64,000 nucleotides of DNA from Gaeumannomyces sp. JS-464 (taxonomy: Eukaryota; Ascomycota; Sordariomycetes; Magnaporthales; Magnaporthaceae). The translations under genes and the position numbers were made by a program. Positions within the stretch are counted from its first letter, which is position 1, and every line of letters starts with the position of its first letter. Shown here in pieces: positions 34,640 to 45,748 of the stretch. The notes under the pieces were generated by a model, which made no database searches, was not told the origin of the DNA, and was given only the letters and a program-made list of their open reading frames with translations. The stretch is taken from the NCBI GenBank assembly GCA_002197995.1, contig NGZR01000002.1, forward strand, positions 1,426,001-1,490,000, given 5' to 3'.

Positions 34640-35344
34640 TTCCTCACTTCGTGCTGCTTCCAGCCTCCCTTAGCCCCCGTAGCAACTCCTTAGCCGGCAT
34701 ATGATCCGATACCGTTTCCATCCTATGCACCCACACGCATTTCCCTGCCTTAAAAATCCACTTTCCGCCATTCTGGTTATAATCTCCGCCTTTAAATGCT
34801 CCAAAACCGCTCCAAATCATTTGCGTCGCACTGCTAATAATTAGGCGGAGCAGCGAGTGTTGCATGTAACTCGGCTTTAAAAAGATACCTAGCCATCTTT
34901 TCATTTAAAGCTTTTCGTGCAGGCGGTAAGTAGGATCCGTAAATATTGGGAACTCGCAGGATGTTTTTGCAATGTAAAAGCGGATGCGAAATGGATCGCC
35001 GCAGCCGATAACGACGAGCCGGGCCGGGCCGGATGGTAAAGTGTAAAGGACGTTTGGTGTAAGGTGTGGTAGCAGGGAGCGGATATATTCCTAATTACAG
35101 GAGCAAAAGAAGTGGCGGATTTAATGCAAATAAATTAGTTGCCGTTCGAAACGCGTTAGTACGGATTAAGGGATAAGAGCATACCAAATATTACGAGGGT
35201 AATGCCATTATCTTTTGGGATAGCTATTTCGCTAAATGAAGTGGCTTTGCCATTTTGGGTAAGTACGGGAAATGCATAGCTTTCGCCGAAAATCTTTTCG
35301 TTAGGGACAAGCTGCGACGACACGGGAAGATATAGCCGAAACAT
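34640..35344 (-). pseudogene. peroxiredoxin-like relic (AhpC/TSA_2 type)
   Basis: A minus-strand relic of the thioredoxin-fold PRXL2/AhpC-TSA_2 family, putative redox proteins. The start reads MFRLYLPVSSQLV with FPVLTQNGKATSFSEIAIP near 35260. After a frame change come VVIGCGDPFRIRFYIAKTSC and FPIFTDPTYRLHEKL (35000-34915). The best-preserved part is the C-terminal MKRWLGIFLKPSYMQHSLLR to GGKWIFKAGKCVWVHRMETV (34904-34700). Stops and a frame change between 35160 and 34910, perhaps including an intron, break the gene. The segment that would carry the resolving or peroxidatic cysteine is not clearly readable. The family rests on overall pattern and is moderately sure. Confidence 0.6.
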
Positions 35345-35349
35345 GGTGC

Positions 35350-36070
35350 GTAAACAAAAAAGCTAATGCAAAGGATTAAAAAAACCGACGGATAGCTTTG
35401 CGCTAGGTAATAATGCGTATAAGGGTGTTTAGCTAACTGCTAAGCAGTGGATAAAAGTATGTGCCTTCGCATGTTGTCGTCGCCGCTACTGGTGGCGAAA
35501 TACAATGTTCGTAAAATTAACGTTATGGTATTAGTAAAAACAACCCCGCATGCCGGCTCCAATTAAAATGGAAGCAAGCCTCCTAATAAGTGGCACGTTT
35601 CCGGAGCTTAAACCGATGATCGAAATCCCAGGTTGGTTCGGGCTGGTCGAGTTGGTCGGTACGTAAGGGCCGGCTTGTTCGAAATGCTGTTTGGTCGTGG
35701 GTGGACCCGCTTTAGCTTTTTAGCCATTTGTTTTTTGGTATCGCTAAGTTTTATTTTAACCGTAACTAGCTATGTTCGATCGCAGGGGAGGAAAAAGGGC
35801 ATTAATAAGGGGCGATTCGATATGCGATTCCATGTTAGCATTACGGATTAAATAAGCGGATGAGGAGAGATTAAACGAAAGCGGGGGTGTTAATCGAGCG
35901 GTGCCGACCTGCTCCTTTGCACCGCAGCCTTTGCTAAAAAGCATGGCATTAACTTCCGGACGATGCACGCGCGCTTTAATTTCGATCTGCATAACCGTGC
36001 TTTTTTTATCGCTGGTAAGTCCAGCTCCCAGCATGCCGAGCTCGCGGTTAATGGCACCATAATTAGTTAA
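35350..36070. other. no recognised gene
   Basis: A + frame at 35633-35851 contains one hydrophobic stretch (SFLAICFLVSLSFILTVTSY) that could span a membrane. It has no homologue I recognise and no supporting context. Confidence 0.35.
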
Positions 36071-36073
36071 TAA

Positions 36074-36415
36074 TTGTTCACTTTAAACCAGCACTTAATG
36101 AATATCGACTTCGACAAGCTTAAATACGTTTTTAATTACACGGACTGGGCTGCGACGCCGGCCTTTAAAAGAGAACGGGACGGCTATTTAATTAACGTTT
36201 TAAAAGCGCTGCGAGCCATCGGCTTCGAGATGCCGACTCCGCTCCGCAGCGTGCGGACCGTCGGGGGATGGACCTTGTCGGAGCCGCTCGGCCGGGGCGG
36301 CATGGGGAGAGTGTTTCTTGCCTCCAACTCGAAGAACGAAGTGGCTGCCGTAAATATTGTGGAGCGGAATTCCAGGACTAAGGACAGCGTGGATCGCGAG
36401 GTCCAAACGTTTTAA
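36074..36415 (+). pseudogene. serine/threonine kinase N-lobe relic
   Basis: A 113-codon + frame ends with a kinase N-lobe. TLSEPLGRGGMGRVFLASN is a clear glycine-rich loop, and EVAAVNIVERN occupies the beta-3 strand where the ATP-anchoring lysine (A-x-K) would be, here Asn. It stops at a TAA at 36413, and no catalytic HRD or DFG segment follows in any frame that I could read. The upstream part (MNIDFDKLKYVF...) is unrecognised and may be an N-terminal extension. It is a truncated, non-functional kinase. Confidence 0.65.
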
Positions 36416-36429
36416 AAGTTGACGGCCCT

Positions 36430-37000
36430 GGATATTCCGACGGCCTAATTGAAATCGCCGCTGGTTTTATTCCACACCATTTGATAATTACGGCCGCTAC
36501 GCGTAAAGTCGGGTTTGGATGCCGGAAAAAGAAAGCGCGTGGTTGGCTGCCTTTGCCTTGTTTAGTGTTACCCTGCCTCGCATTATTAACGCCCTGGTTG
36601 GCCGTCGGGTGCTAAAACCTTTCAACTAAGGTTGTTAGTCGCATTTTAAAGGTTGTGGCATCCACCAGCGTTAAGGAGGGCCTTATGTGGAGGAAATGAT
36701 CCGCGCTGTTCATGGCAATGGAATTAAAAGCAAGGGCCTTCCCACCCTGCAGGACATGCTGCCGTCCCGCCCCACTGTTCCCATTTTGTTTAAGGAAACG
36801 ATTAGTTAGAAAGTAGCAACAACTAAGATTCCTGCACTTTAGGGTTAAATATCCCTAAAAATTCGCGGGCTATAATAAAACGCCAGTTTTCTCGAACTAT
36901 CTTTGGCCACTTTAACCTTAGCCCAGCTGCTTTAGCGACTTGCTAGGGAATAGCCTAAAGCCACCGCTTTTCACCTTTAGCCCCCACATCCTTTACAGCA
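36430..37000. other. no recognised gene
   Basis: Short broken frames only. One stretch near 36690-36790 (EEMIRAVHGNGIKSKGLPTL) is open but unassignable. The sequence is the upstream flank of the thioredoxin relic. Confidence 0.4.
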
Positions 37001-37002
37001 AG

Positions 37003-37633
37003 ATGCCTAGTAAAGTTATAAAGATTAAAAAGTTGGGAGTTTAGGGCTATCCATCCTACAGCGCAATAGCGGCAAAAAACTAACAGAAAGATAAGGGCGA
37101 AGATTTCGGGAAGGCCATTACCAAAATACCACCGGGTAAAAAGGCCGTTTTAATGGACTGCTTCGCGAGCTGGTGTGGCCCCTGCTATGCAATGCGCCCG
37201 ACAATTAACAGGTGAGGAACCGATATCCTCCTCTCCGCACTAGCGTCAAAACTGGGCTTTACGTTATTGCACTAATAGCGGCTAAGTAACAGTATTCATC
37301 TGTCCTTTGCTTTTTAAATTCTCGAATAAATTCGACAAGATACACTTCGTCAAGATGGACGTTGACGACTTTCACAAGGAGGCCGACGAGCGAGGGGTTA
37401 CTGCGATGCCTACCTACCTCTTGCTCGAGGGCAGCGAGGTGAAGGACAGGACCATCGGCGCCAATCCACGCGCTTTGCAGGGGATGCTGGAACGAGCGGT
37501 CGGGAGGATAAAGAAGGAGGAAAAATCGTCAAGCAATAAAGAAGCCGGGGGAGCCGGAGCCGCAAGCGCTCAGCCTGTTAAGAAGGCCGCTGCTGGTAAT
37601 GCTGGAGGAAATTCGGGGACCGCGAAAGAGTAA
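37003..37633 (+). pseudogene. thioredoxin relic with dead splice acceptor
   Basis: A thioredoxin-fold protein. Exon 1 (37003-37211) starts MPSKVIKIKKLG and reaches the active site CFASWCGPCYAMRP near 37160. It contains two stops, a TAG at 37042-37044 and a TAA near 37081. The donor GTGAGG begins at 37212. Exon 2 (from about 37318) gives FSNKFDKIHFVKMDVDDF, then GVTAMPTYLLLEG with the conserved cis-proline, and ends at TAA near 37631 after an Ala/Lys/Gly-rich tail. The reading frame joins perfectly (AAC AG / A TTC TCG) only if the acceptor was TTTTTAG; the sequence now has TTTTTAA, a G-to-A change. The tail is longer than in classical thioredoxins. Exon 2 lies in the least mutated part of the window. 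Confidence 0.85.
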
Positions 37634-37639
37634 CACCCC

Positions 37640-38800
37640 GGCACAAACTGAGCGTGACAAATGTCGCTTAACTAATGCATAGCTCCTTAATCAATCCATC
37701 CCTCCTTCCCCGCTCCGAACATAGTTGAATTATACGTTAATGTTTATTACTTTGGGCATGCCAGTAGTCATAAATGGTTAGCCAGTTGCCACACCTTAAC
37801 GGAATCCGTTGGACAATTTTTTATGGCGATCCGCTTAGCAGTGCTTGGAGGAAAGGCTGCGGGACCCCAGTTGCTAAAGCTGCAAAGGCGCAGCCTGCGG
37901 GACCGCGCTGGGTGCCCCAGCTGAAGTGATTTGCAGTGACTGCGTCGCCTGTATCCACTAATGGCATAAATGCCGGGAGCCGCCACCGACGAGACATAGT
38001 CCGGAAATGGAATATGCCCAGCTTGTTATTAACGCTTTCTTGCTTAGCGGCTTACAAATTATTAAAAAGCGACGACAGTTAATACGGCGTTGAAAATAAG
38101 TTTAAGTCCCGCTTTTTGCTGGTGGTGGGGCCGACGCAGTCCATATTCGAGGGGTAGTGGCATCCAAAGGAGCACAAATTTCCTGCCTTTTTTCCCCCCC
38201 TCCCCTTAGGTGATGTAATAGCGGCCGGGCCGGGCTGCTCGGTTAAGCCGACATTACCTTCCACCACCTTTTCCCTTTTGTTCAGTTAATTAAATCGCTT
38301 AAAAATGTGATATTCGTGCAGCTTAAACCAACCTTTTAATTTCAGCTTACCCCGTGTAAAACTTACTTTACTTTTGGTATAAAGGTAAGCTAGTGTTAAG
38401 CGAGATCATTCGGCAAATACGCTTAAGCAAAAGCTATTAAAATGGGGCAACCTGATTTTGTTGCTAAACTGCATGCGATACCACCTGGGTGTAAAATTTT
38501 TGGGGCCGTTGGCGGCCCTAGCCTGTCCGGGATACCGGGCAAGGTTTAAATAATCTCGGGCATTAGTTTCCGAACCTTGCTAACCTCGTCCAAATCAATT
38601 GGGCTATACCAAAGGCAGGCCTTTATTCGGTTTATAAATGGAAGGCGTGCAAGCCAGATTCGGGACGGTAAGACCGACATATCCAGTGGCATTAAGCGAT
38701 AAAACACCAGGCTCTCTGCCTAAATCGTTAAGGATATCCATTACAAAGCACAAAGCCTTTCGAAACGCCCACTTAAAGCGACACTACTTACCCTGTTACG
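37640..38800. other. spacer with near-normal base composition
   Basis: Between about 37.3 and 38.0 kb TCA and TGA occur at roughly ordinary frequency, unlike most of the window. Minus-strand frames at 37768-37986 and 38079-38267 are open but unrecognised. No RNA gene is visible. Confidence 0.4.
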
Positions 38801-38842
38801 ATTATAAATCTCCTGCCCCCTCGAGAGCAGGATCCTAGGCAG

Positions 38843-41800
38843 TTGAAGTCCTTCGGCTGGCTCCGGAGGAAACATCGAGGTAATCAATTGGGCAATTTAA
38901 TTAGCACATGTTTCCTTAAAGAAATGCCCATCCTAACTCCTCCCCCTCCTCCTTGCAGGTCCCGGCTACATCAGCTACTCCAGTTTGTCTGGCCGCTCGG
39001 CCTCCGGCTTCGAGTTTGGTGCCGATGGGTACGCTGGCGCCTGCAACTATGGCGGCGAGCTTATCCACATGGCCGCGCCATCTTAAAAGACGGGCCTTAT
39101 ATTTTGTCGTGGCGACTTTAACAAATCACCCTACGCCGCGATCGCAAGGTCCCAGCAGGAGTTCGGAGGAGTATTTACTTTCGGCCTAAGGCTGAGCAGC
39201 CGTAAGGCTCCCTGTCCGTGTCCCTACTAAGAATTCCCCTAAAAAAAAAACTAATCGCAAATACGTGATACAGCAAAGTTGGTAGGTTTGGGCCCGTCGA
39301 CAAAGGGTTTTCGTCTTGGCAGGATTATTAACCGCGGTTCCTTTAACCATCGCTGGCCCCTCGTCAAGTACTCCCTTTTTATCGAAAAGAAAAACTCGGA
39401 CAAGCTGCTTAAAACTGGTGTTTGTTTTATCCTGTCCTTCGTAAAGGACGGCGTGCTTTATTAGGTTTTGCACATGAAGCAGGGATGCCGGTTAAATTCG
39501 TTCCGTGGGAGCGTTTGCTATCCTTTCCCGAAAAACTCCCGGATTATACTCCCGATAGGTGGCCCGGTATGGCTTGCGCCCTTTATAAACAACGACCCAA
39601 ACCTAGCGCCGTTGCCCTTTATAAATAATAGTTATAGCGGCGACTATAAGGCCGGGATGGGCGACGACGGCAAGCTCGCCTTCTTTCGGTTACTAAAGGG
39701 TATCCGCTTTAAGGCTGCGGTATATTCCTGCGCCGACACGAACCCTTCCCTGCTTAAGCTTAAAGGGTTAAACCGTATGCCTGGAACCATTACACGTCCA
39801 CTAAGCAGGATCGGCAGCAGCATTTTAACCAGTTAAGCATCGGACGCCGACTTTATAAGCAACTTATTAACGTATTACGGCCGCAGCCGAGCCAAGCCCC
39901 TCTTCGCCGAATGCCCCGTGGTATCGAGGCGAAATAGCAAAGGCCGACAAACAATAACCTTTATTGGAGCGTTTTAACTTACCGACGACGACACTGCTCG
40001 GTTTTAAGGTCCTATCCCGACATCGGACGAGATATACCGCTTTGTTAATGGCTTGGAGGAGCCGGACAGGTCCGGCGGTCCCCCCCAGCCCTTAAACGCG
40101 CCCCTCCCCATGTGGGAAAGTATTTTTGTCGATTACAAGTTGCCGAAACGCTCCGGAAAAACCTCGGATCTCGCCTTCCCGCTATCCGAGATCGATATAA
40201 TTGGTCGTTGTCTTAAGAAAACTTTGCACGTCGGTGTAATACCAGTAACCTCTCATTACACGACGCCCAAAAAGGGCGAGCCAGCCTCGAAGCACGTTTA
40301 ACCGCTTACCGTCGTTAGCAACCTGTTCCTCTCGCCGAACGTGGATTTGAAAGCGATGTTATAAGTGATGCATTAGCTTTACATTACCGCCCGGCCCATA
40401 TCCCACTGTGTTAATTAAACCACTTCGCCACAGCTGGAAACTCCGATTTCTCGTGAAAGTGCATACGTTCCTATCTCGCTTTTTACAGGCCCATAACCCC
40501 AAAAGCACCGAGCATAAAACTATTTAGCGCCAGCTCCATCGCATTAAAACGCATGTTAAAGGGTTTATTCGATACCTCGTCGATTCCCTCCTGCAGCTTA
40601 TGCAGTGGGATCCACCACCGACCACGTTTTCCCACCCACACTACTTACTGTTAATGCTAGATAACGACCAAACAGTTAAGCCTAACTACTATTACGTGTT
40701 TATATCTATTTGGTACGCGGTGAAAGCCTTTCCAAAGGTCGACTAGGACTTTTTAAGGCTGGGCAGGTCCACTGCGACCGAACTCCTTAGTCCCGGACGG
40801 TTCCCGAGGGATGATTGCAACTTCGAACTAGCAAACGTAAATAAGGTCGCGCTTTTGCAGCTTTACCATTACCAGTCCCTCCTTTAGCTTTGTTAGGGTA
40901 TTTTGGCATACGGGACTATGTTAATTCGGGCGACGACAATACTTCGGGCGACGACGATAATTCGAGTGCCAACTTTAAAATCCTGGAAGCGCAAGTTAAA
41001 CGGCTTTGTAATGCGAACCTAATTTAATCGGCTGCTAAGCTAGAGTCCGAAACACCATATACGGCGAACGACGAGATTATTAACCGGCTGGCCTTTCTCG
41101 CCCCGAGCTCGGGCTGGACAACAGCATAGCCTCGCTTTCTCAAGCTAAGATCGAGAATCGGAACTCCACCAGGAAGTTAAATCCGGGAAACCTATTAAAT
41201 AAAAGGTTGCCGACTAACACATGTGGACCGTGGGAGGTGCACGCGCTTTGCCACAACAGCCAGCTAATGGTTTTAAAGTTTAAGGCCGGAAACACCGTTT
41301 CCAAAGCGAGGGTAATGGATCATCGTTTGCTAAAGGGTATAAAAGAGTGCAAGGCACGGCTTTCCCACTTCGTCGACTTTAAGGGGGCCATCGTCTGCTC
41401 CTGGGATATGGACGAGTACAAAGCACGGAAGGCGCTTCTCCGCTCCGAGGCCACCGCTATCGTGGCCTTCACGCTCCTCGATTTTTAGGGGCCACGATGC
41501 GGAGTTAAAAGACCGAGCAAATGCAGCCGGAGTTCCCCATTCCTTAAGGCACATTTCCTGTGGAAAGTTTAACCCGAAGCCTCCGAGGGATCTCCCGGGA
41601 GCTAAATCCCATCAAGGATGTGGCAAATAACCGGCTCGGATCGCTGGAAATGCAAGCCAAGCTTTACAATAGCAGCGGTCCTCCAGCCATTTCATGGATC
41701 GACCGCGCGCCGCCACGCGTTTTCCATCCCGCCGACTTTATAAACTCTCTCGACGATACGCCCGAGCTTTTCGAAAAGCGGTTTTTTAAAAAGATGGCTT

Positions 41801-41975
41801 TGCCAGGTGTTTTGGGGAAATATATCGGACCGTTGCAAGCGGATTTCACATTGGAAACCTTTCTAAATGTGCCGGACCTGCATTTTATTTCCATCCACGA
41901 CCTCGCCGCAAGCAATAGGATGATGTTACTTGAAATTAGGGTTAAAAATATGGTATGCAAGCGGAACGGCTAAGC
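38843..41975 (+). pseudogene. large unnamed conserved-looking gene, decayed
   Basis: A + strand gene begins upstream of 38879. A clean 79-base intron at 38880-38958 has donor GTAATC, a CTAAC branch at 38934 and acceptor TTGCAG. Exon 2 starts GPGYISYSSLSGRSASGFEF. Further open pieces share one style: LVGLGPSTKGFRLGRIINRG (39280), SYSGDYKAGMGDDGKLAFFR (39630), ALVSNLFLSPNVDLKA-like text (40310), NTCGPWEVHALCHNSQLMV (41215) and DLAASNRMMLLEIRVKN (41900). I do not recognise a domain. The pattern looks like one long, low-copy ascomycete protein of about 1,000 residues whose function is not known to me. It is interrupted by many TAA/TAG codons and by frame changes. A fungal-only family is likely but unproved. 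Confidence 0.55.
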
Positions 41976-42079
41976 TCGTAAAGGTAATAATCTGCGGTGT
42001 AATAAGCTACGTTACAGGCTCGGTAACAGCGTGAGTGGCCATTTGTTAAGCTAAGTGGACAACTGAGAATTCCGCCCAA

Positions 42080-45000
42080 AATCTAACACGGACATTTGGG
42101 GCCCCTGGACCCCTCGTGGTGGTTGCAGCTTGTGGACCAAGAAGTCCGCCATAGATTCATGTGAGTTCGCTCCAGCCCCGACCAAGATGAGGATTACAGG
42201 ACTTACGAGCGGCGCTTTAAAACAGGACCGTGGGGAGCTACTCCACGGAACTTATAAGCCTTCTCATCCGTGTCATTCACCCCGACGCCGCCGGCTGCCT
42301 AAACAGCCATATCCTCCAGTTCCCCAGGTTCGCGTGCCTCAACGGGGACACGTGGAAGGCGAGGATTACCACCCGGAGCTGGCGGCGGCATGTGCCACCA
42401 CCAGCGGGAGGGGCCAAACCCCCCTAGCCCGTCGACCCATGCCCGTTGCAGTCGAAAGGTGAAACCGGGCCTGGGGACGACGACTTTAACGAAGAGATCC
42501 TTTCGGATAATGCCAACCACACCAGCAACCAAACTAAGTCCCAAAAGAATGGCGCCGAAAAAGATCCCAAAAACTCACAGCGCGCCAAGGACGAGTCGAT
42601 CAGGCTTCCACCCGAAATGAGGCCAGGCCTTAAGGATTTGGGAGGGAACCTTAAAGTCGACTACGACTTAAAGGTATCCTCGTTCGTTATTACCACAACC
42701 GTGCAAGGTGATTTTAGCAGGTGCACGATATTCTCGGACCTTATCCCGGAAAACGAGGTTAGGACCTAGCCAAAGCATCCAGGGAAGTTTGGGGGATCTT
42801 CGTCCACTAGCCACAAACCGCGAGGCGCCTGGTGTTCCTCCTCGTGCTGGGCAGGTTTTGCGAGAAGATCGCCGAGGACAGCGACTTGGCGATCGCCAAT
42901 TTAAAGCGGATGATAAAATTCGATGTAAGCCCTCCGACTTAACCCCCAGCAATGACACAAAAAAGTGTAAACGTTCCGAGATATAATGAATTAACACTAA
43001 ACCTGCAGGACGTTATTAAGGGGATTTGCACTCGGATGACTCCGGTACTAACATGCGGTTTAAGCTTGGACTATAAAGCGTTATTTCCCTAAATAAGCTC
43101 CAAAGCACCCTGCAAAAGTCCCTTACCTGCATCCAATAAGCCAAGGATGAGTTAAATGCCAAGATTAACGCAGTGAGTTGACAAATTTCTCGTGCAATAA
43201 CCGGAGCACTCCACGATCTGCCGCACGCGTGCTAACCGAAAGCTCATATGCGCAGGACACGGGAGAAAGGAGCCTAGCGCTGAAGGGAAGGTGGCAAAAG
43301 TACCTGGCCACATTCGAGGGCAGCTTTTTGCGGCTTAAGTCGGTTTACGCCAGGGTCCGCCGTTACAAGGAGTTTAGCGACTGGACCAAGGACTTTGTAA
43401 ATACCGCCCAGCGCCACGCACCAGTAGTAGGGCAGCTGCGTGCAGGGGAAATAAAGCAAACATGCTGATAAAAATGCGCCCAATTCTCGTCCGTCCTTGC
43501 TATAAATGATAACGCTTCGGCTGCCAAGCAAAATTAAACCATTTAAAGGCTCACTTACCTTACGATCGTGTACTTGCCCTTAGGTTTACTGGCTGTAAGT
43601 GCGAACTGCGAACTAATAATGAGAATGCCAGGAGCTAGCTCCCCTTTGCCCCTAACCCCTGTGAGTTTAATAATCCCGCAAACCCCTTATTAGGCAATTT
43701 TCGCTATTCCCGAGCAGTAAAAGATTGTGTCCCTCCCCACCGGCCGGTTATGGTTTATCGGCGGCGTTTTTATCATGCTCGCCTTACCATTGCGCTCGCC
43801 GCTTATATCGAGGAGATTGTCGAGTTCGTAACCGGTTTGCTTTCCGCCACAATCGGGAAGCTCGTTCGCATTTTGGTTTGGGATCGCCGCCCTCGTCCGC
43901 CCCGCCGCCGGCCTTTGCAGGAAGATTATCCGTTTCGCCGCCTGGCCTGGCAGGGAAACACTAAGCCGGTACAAGAAGTGGGCCGAGCTTATCGCGGGTC
44001 CCTGTACAGCACAACTTGTGGCTTTGGATATTGGTGCCGGCCGCGAGGCCGGAGTGGTTGCGGCGCTTGTTAAAGCGTTGGAGAAGAAAAGTAATGGGGA
44101 CTATCCTTAGGTCCCTCGCTAAGGCATGGTTAGAAGTTTGGTATGTCGGACTTTTGGATTGGGATTTTGCAACTGCGCGCGGGGAATTGCATTAACAACG
44201 TAATATCCACCTAGCTGGTTTAGTAATGTGGCAGAAATAAGGAAGGTATAAAGCCAGTATGCTGATCGACCGGTGCTGTGTTTTTTTTTAACTGGTCAGC
44301 TCGCTTAACCAAACCCCCCAAGGGAAACGATTGGTTACTACGTCGGCCTTCGCTTACGAACTTTACGGCGCAGTTTAATGGCCTGCTCCACTCGGGCGGC
44401 CTTGCAAAATCTGTCGCAGCTGCGCTGTAATCGGTCCGACCGCGACCAACAGGATGCCTAACCCGCAGAAGGAGACTTCCTGGAAGCCACACCAAGGGGA
44501 GGGGGCCTCCTAAAATGTTTGCAATAACAGCGACGGCGCCTGCGGCATTTTTGCGATTGGCCGCGACAATCTGGCCATGCGAATTGCGCCGAGGATCCTT
44601 TAAGCAAACACCGGTGGAGGAAGGCCTTACGAACGAAGGGAAGGATAAAGCATTACGGGCGATGGTAAGCGGTGGGCGGGGGAGAACGAGTTGACCCGAG
44701 GTCCAGCAGGTGAGTGAACGACGTAGCGTTAACGGAAGTTAAAAGTCGAGTCGAGTCGAGTCGGGTCGAGGTCGCGATTGGGAGCAACGGGAAAGTTAAA
44801 AGGACCTAGGCGACGAGCTAAAGGGAGACAAAAGAGCGCAAATGCAGGCGTCCTGCCGAGGAAGGCGAAGAACTTACAGCGGAGAGGAAGTAGCGAAGGG
44901 AAATTGGTCGCGGGCTAAAGGGACAGGATAAAAAGCCAGGATCTTTGGCAAGATGTCGGGATGGAGGCTAAAGCGTGGCACAGTAATGGCCGGCGAAAAT

Positions 45001-45740
45001 TGGAGGGGTGGGAAATGAGGACGTGAAGTCGAAAGTACAAGGAGGGGACATTAGGGGAGGAGGGCTTTATTTATGCCGCGGCGAGAAATGTCGAGCGGCG
45101 GCAGGCGACGTGGAAACGGTGCCATACCCGATTGGAAGGGCCGCTAAACCGGCGGGGCAGGCAGCGACTTCGCGTTTAACGCTGTTCGGTTATCGCCGGA
45201 TAAAAATGCGTTAACCGTCGCTTGCGGCCTGGGACTCCAGTACCACATGTCGATTTCCAAATAGCTGAAAACGTGTAGCTTTGGGTTTAAGGCAAGTTTT
45301 TTGTACGCCGCGACGGCGTCGGGCGTTAGCTGTCCAAGGTCGTAGTCGTTAAGCTGAGAAGCCGGCCCTCCTAAAACGGGCTCGATAAAGGTAAAACGCG
45401 AACTAATTCGTTATTTATGCTGTGATTTATGCGTTGTGATATATGCATATATCCTTTATTTGTTCCCAAGTACCAACCAAGTTTACGCGAAACGAAACGC
45501 GCAACGATACGCGATAGCACGCGTGGGGATGTCGTTATACCCCAATTTAAATAGGTTAGGTAATAAAGGCACGCCAGTTATACGTTAGCGGTTGTTAGTT
45601 TAAACCCCGAAATTTACCCGCGCCACCTTAACTCGCACAACTAACGCGCCCGCCTTTTATTAAAGGCGACCGTGCGCCCCGCCATCGCATCGGTTTTTTT
45701 TAACCCACTAAGCTTTAATCGCTCCATAAGCGGGTTAGTT
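42080..45740. other. unassigned fragments and a GTCGA repeat
   Basis: Several + frames look like pieces of a real protein rather than chance: VFLLVLGRFCEKIAEDSDLA near 42835, and SFLRLKSVYARVRRYKEFSD near 43325. I cannot assign them. TCA/TGA are commoner from 42.1 to 42.7 kb than elsewhere. From 44640 to 45100 the + strand is purine-rich, with a GTCGA/GTCGG tandem repeat at 44745-44770. No gene is seen from 44700 to 45740 that I could support. Confidence 0.4.
44745..44770 (+). repeat. GTCGA pentanucleotide minisatellite
   Basis: Four to five GTCGA units with one GTCGG variant, set in a purine-rich stretch. Confidence 0.85.
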
Positions 45741-45748
45741 ACGGCGCA

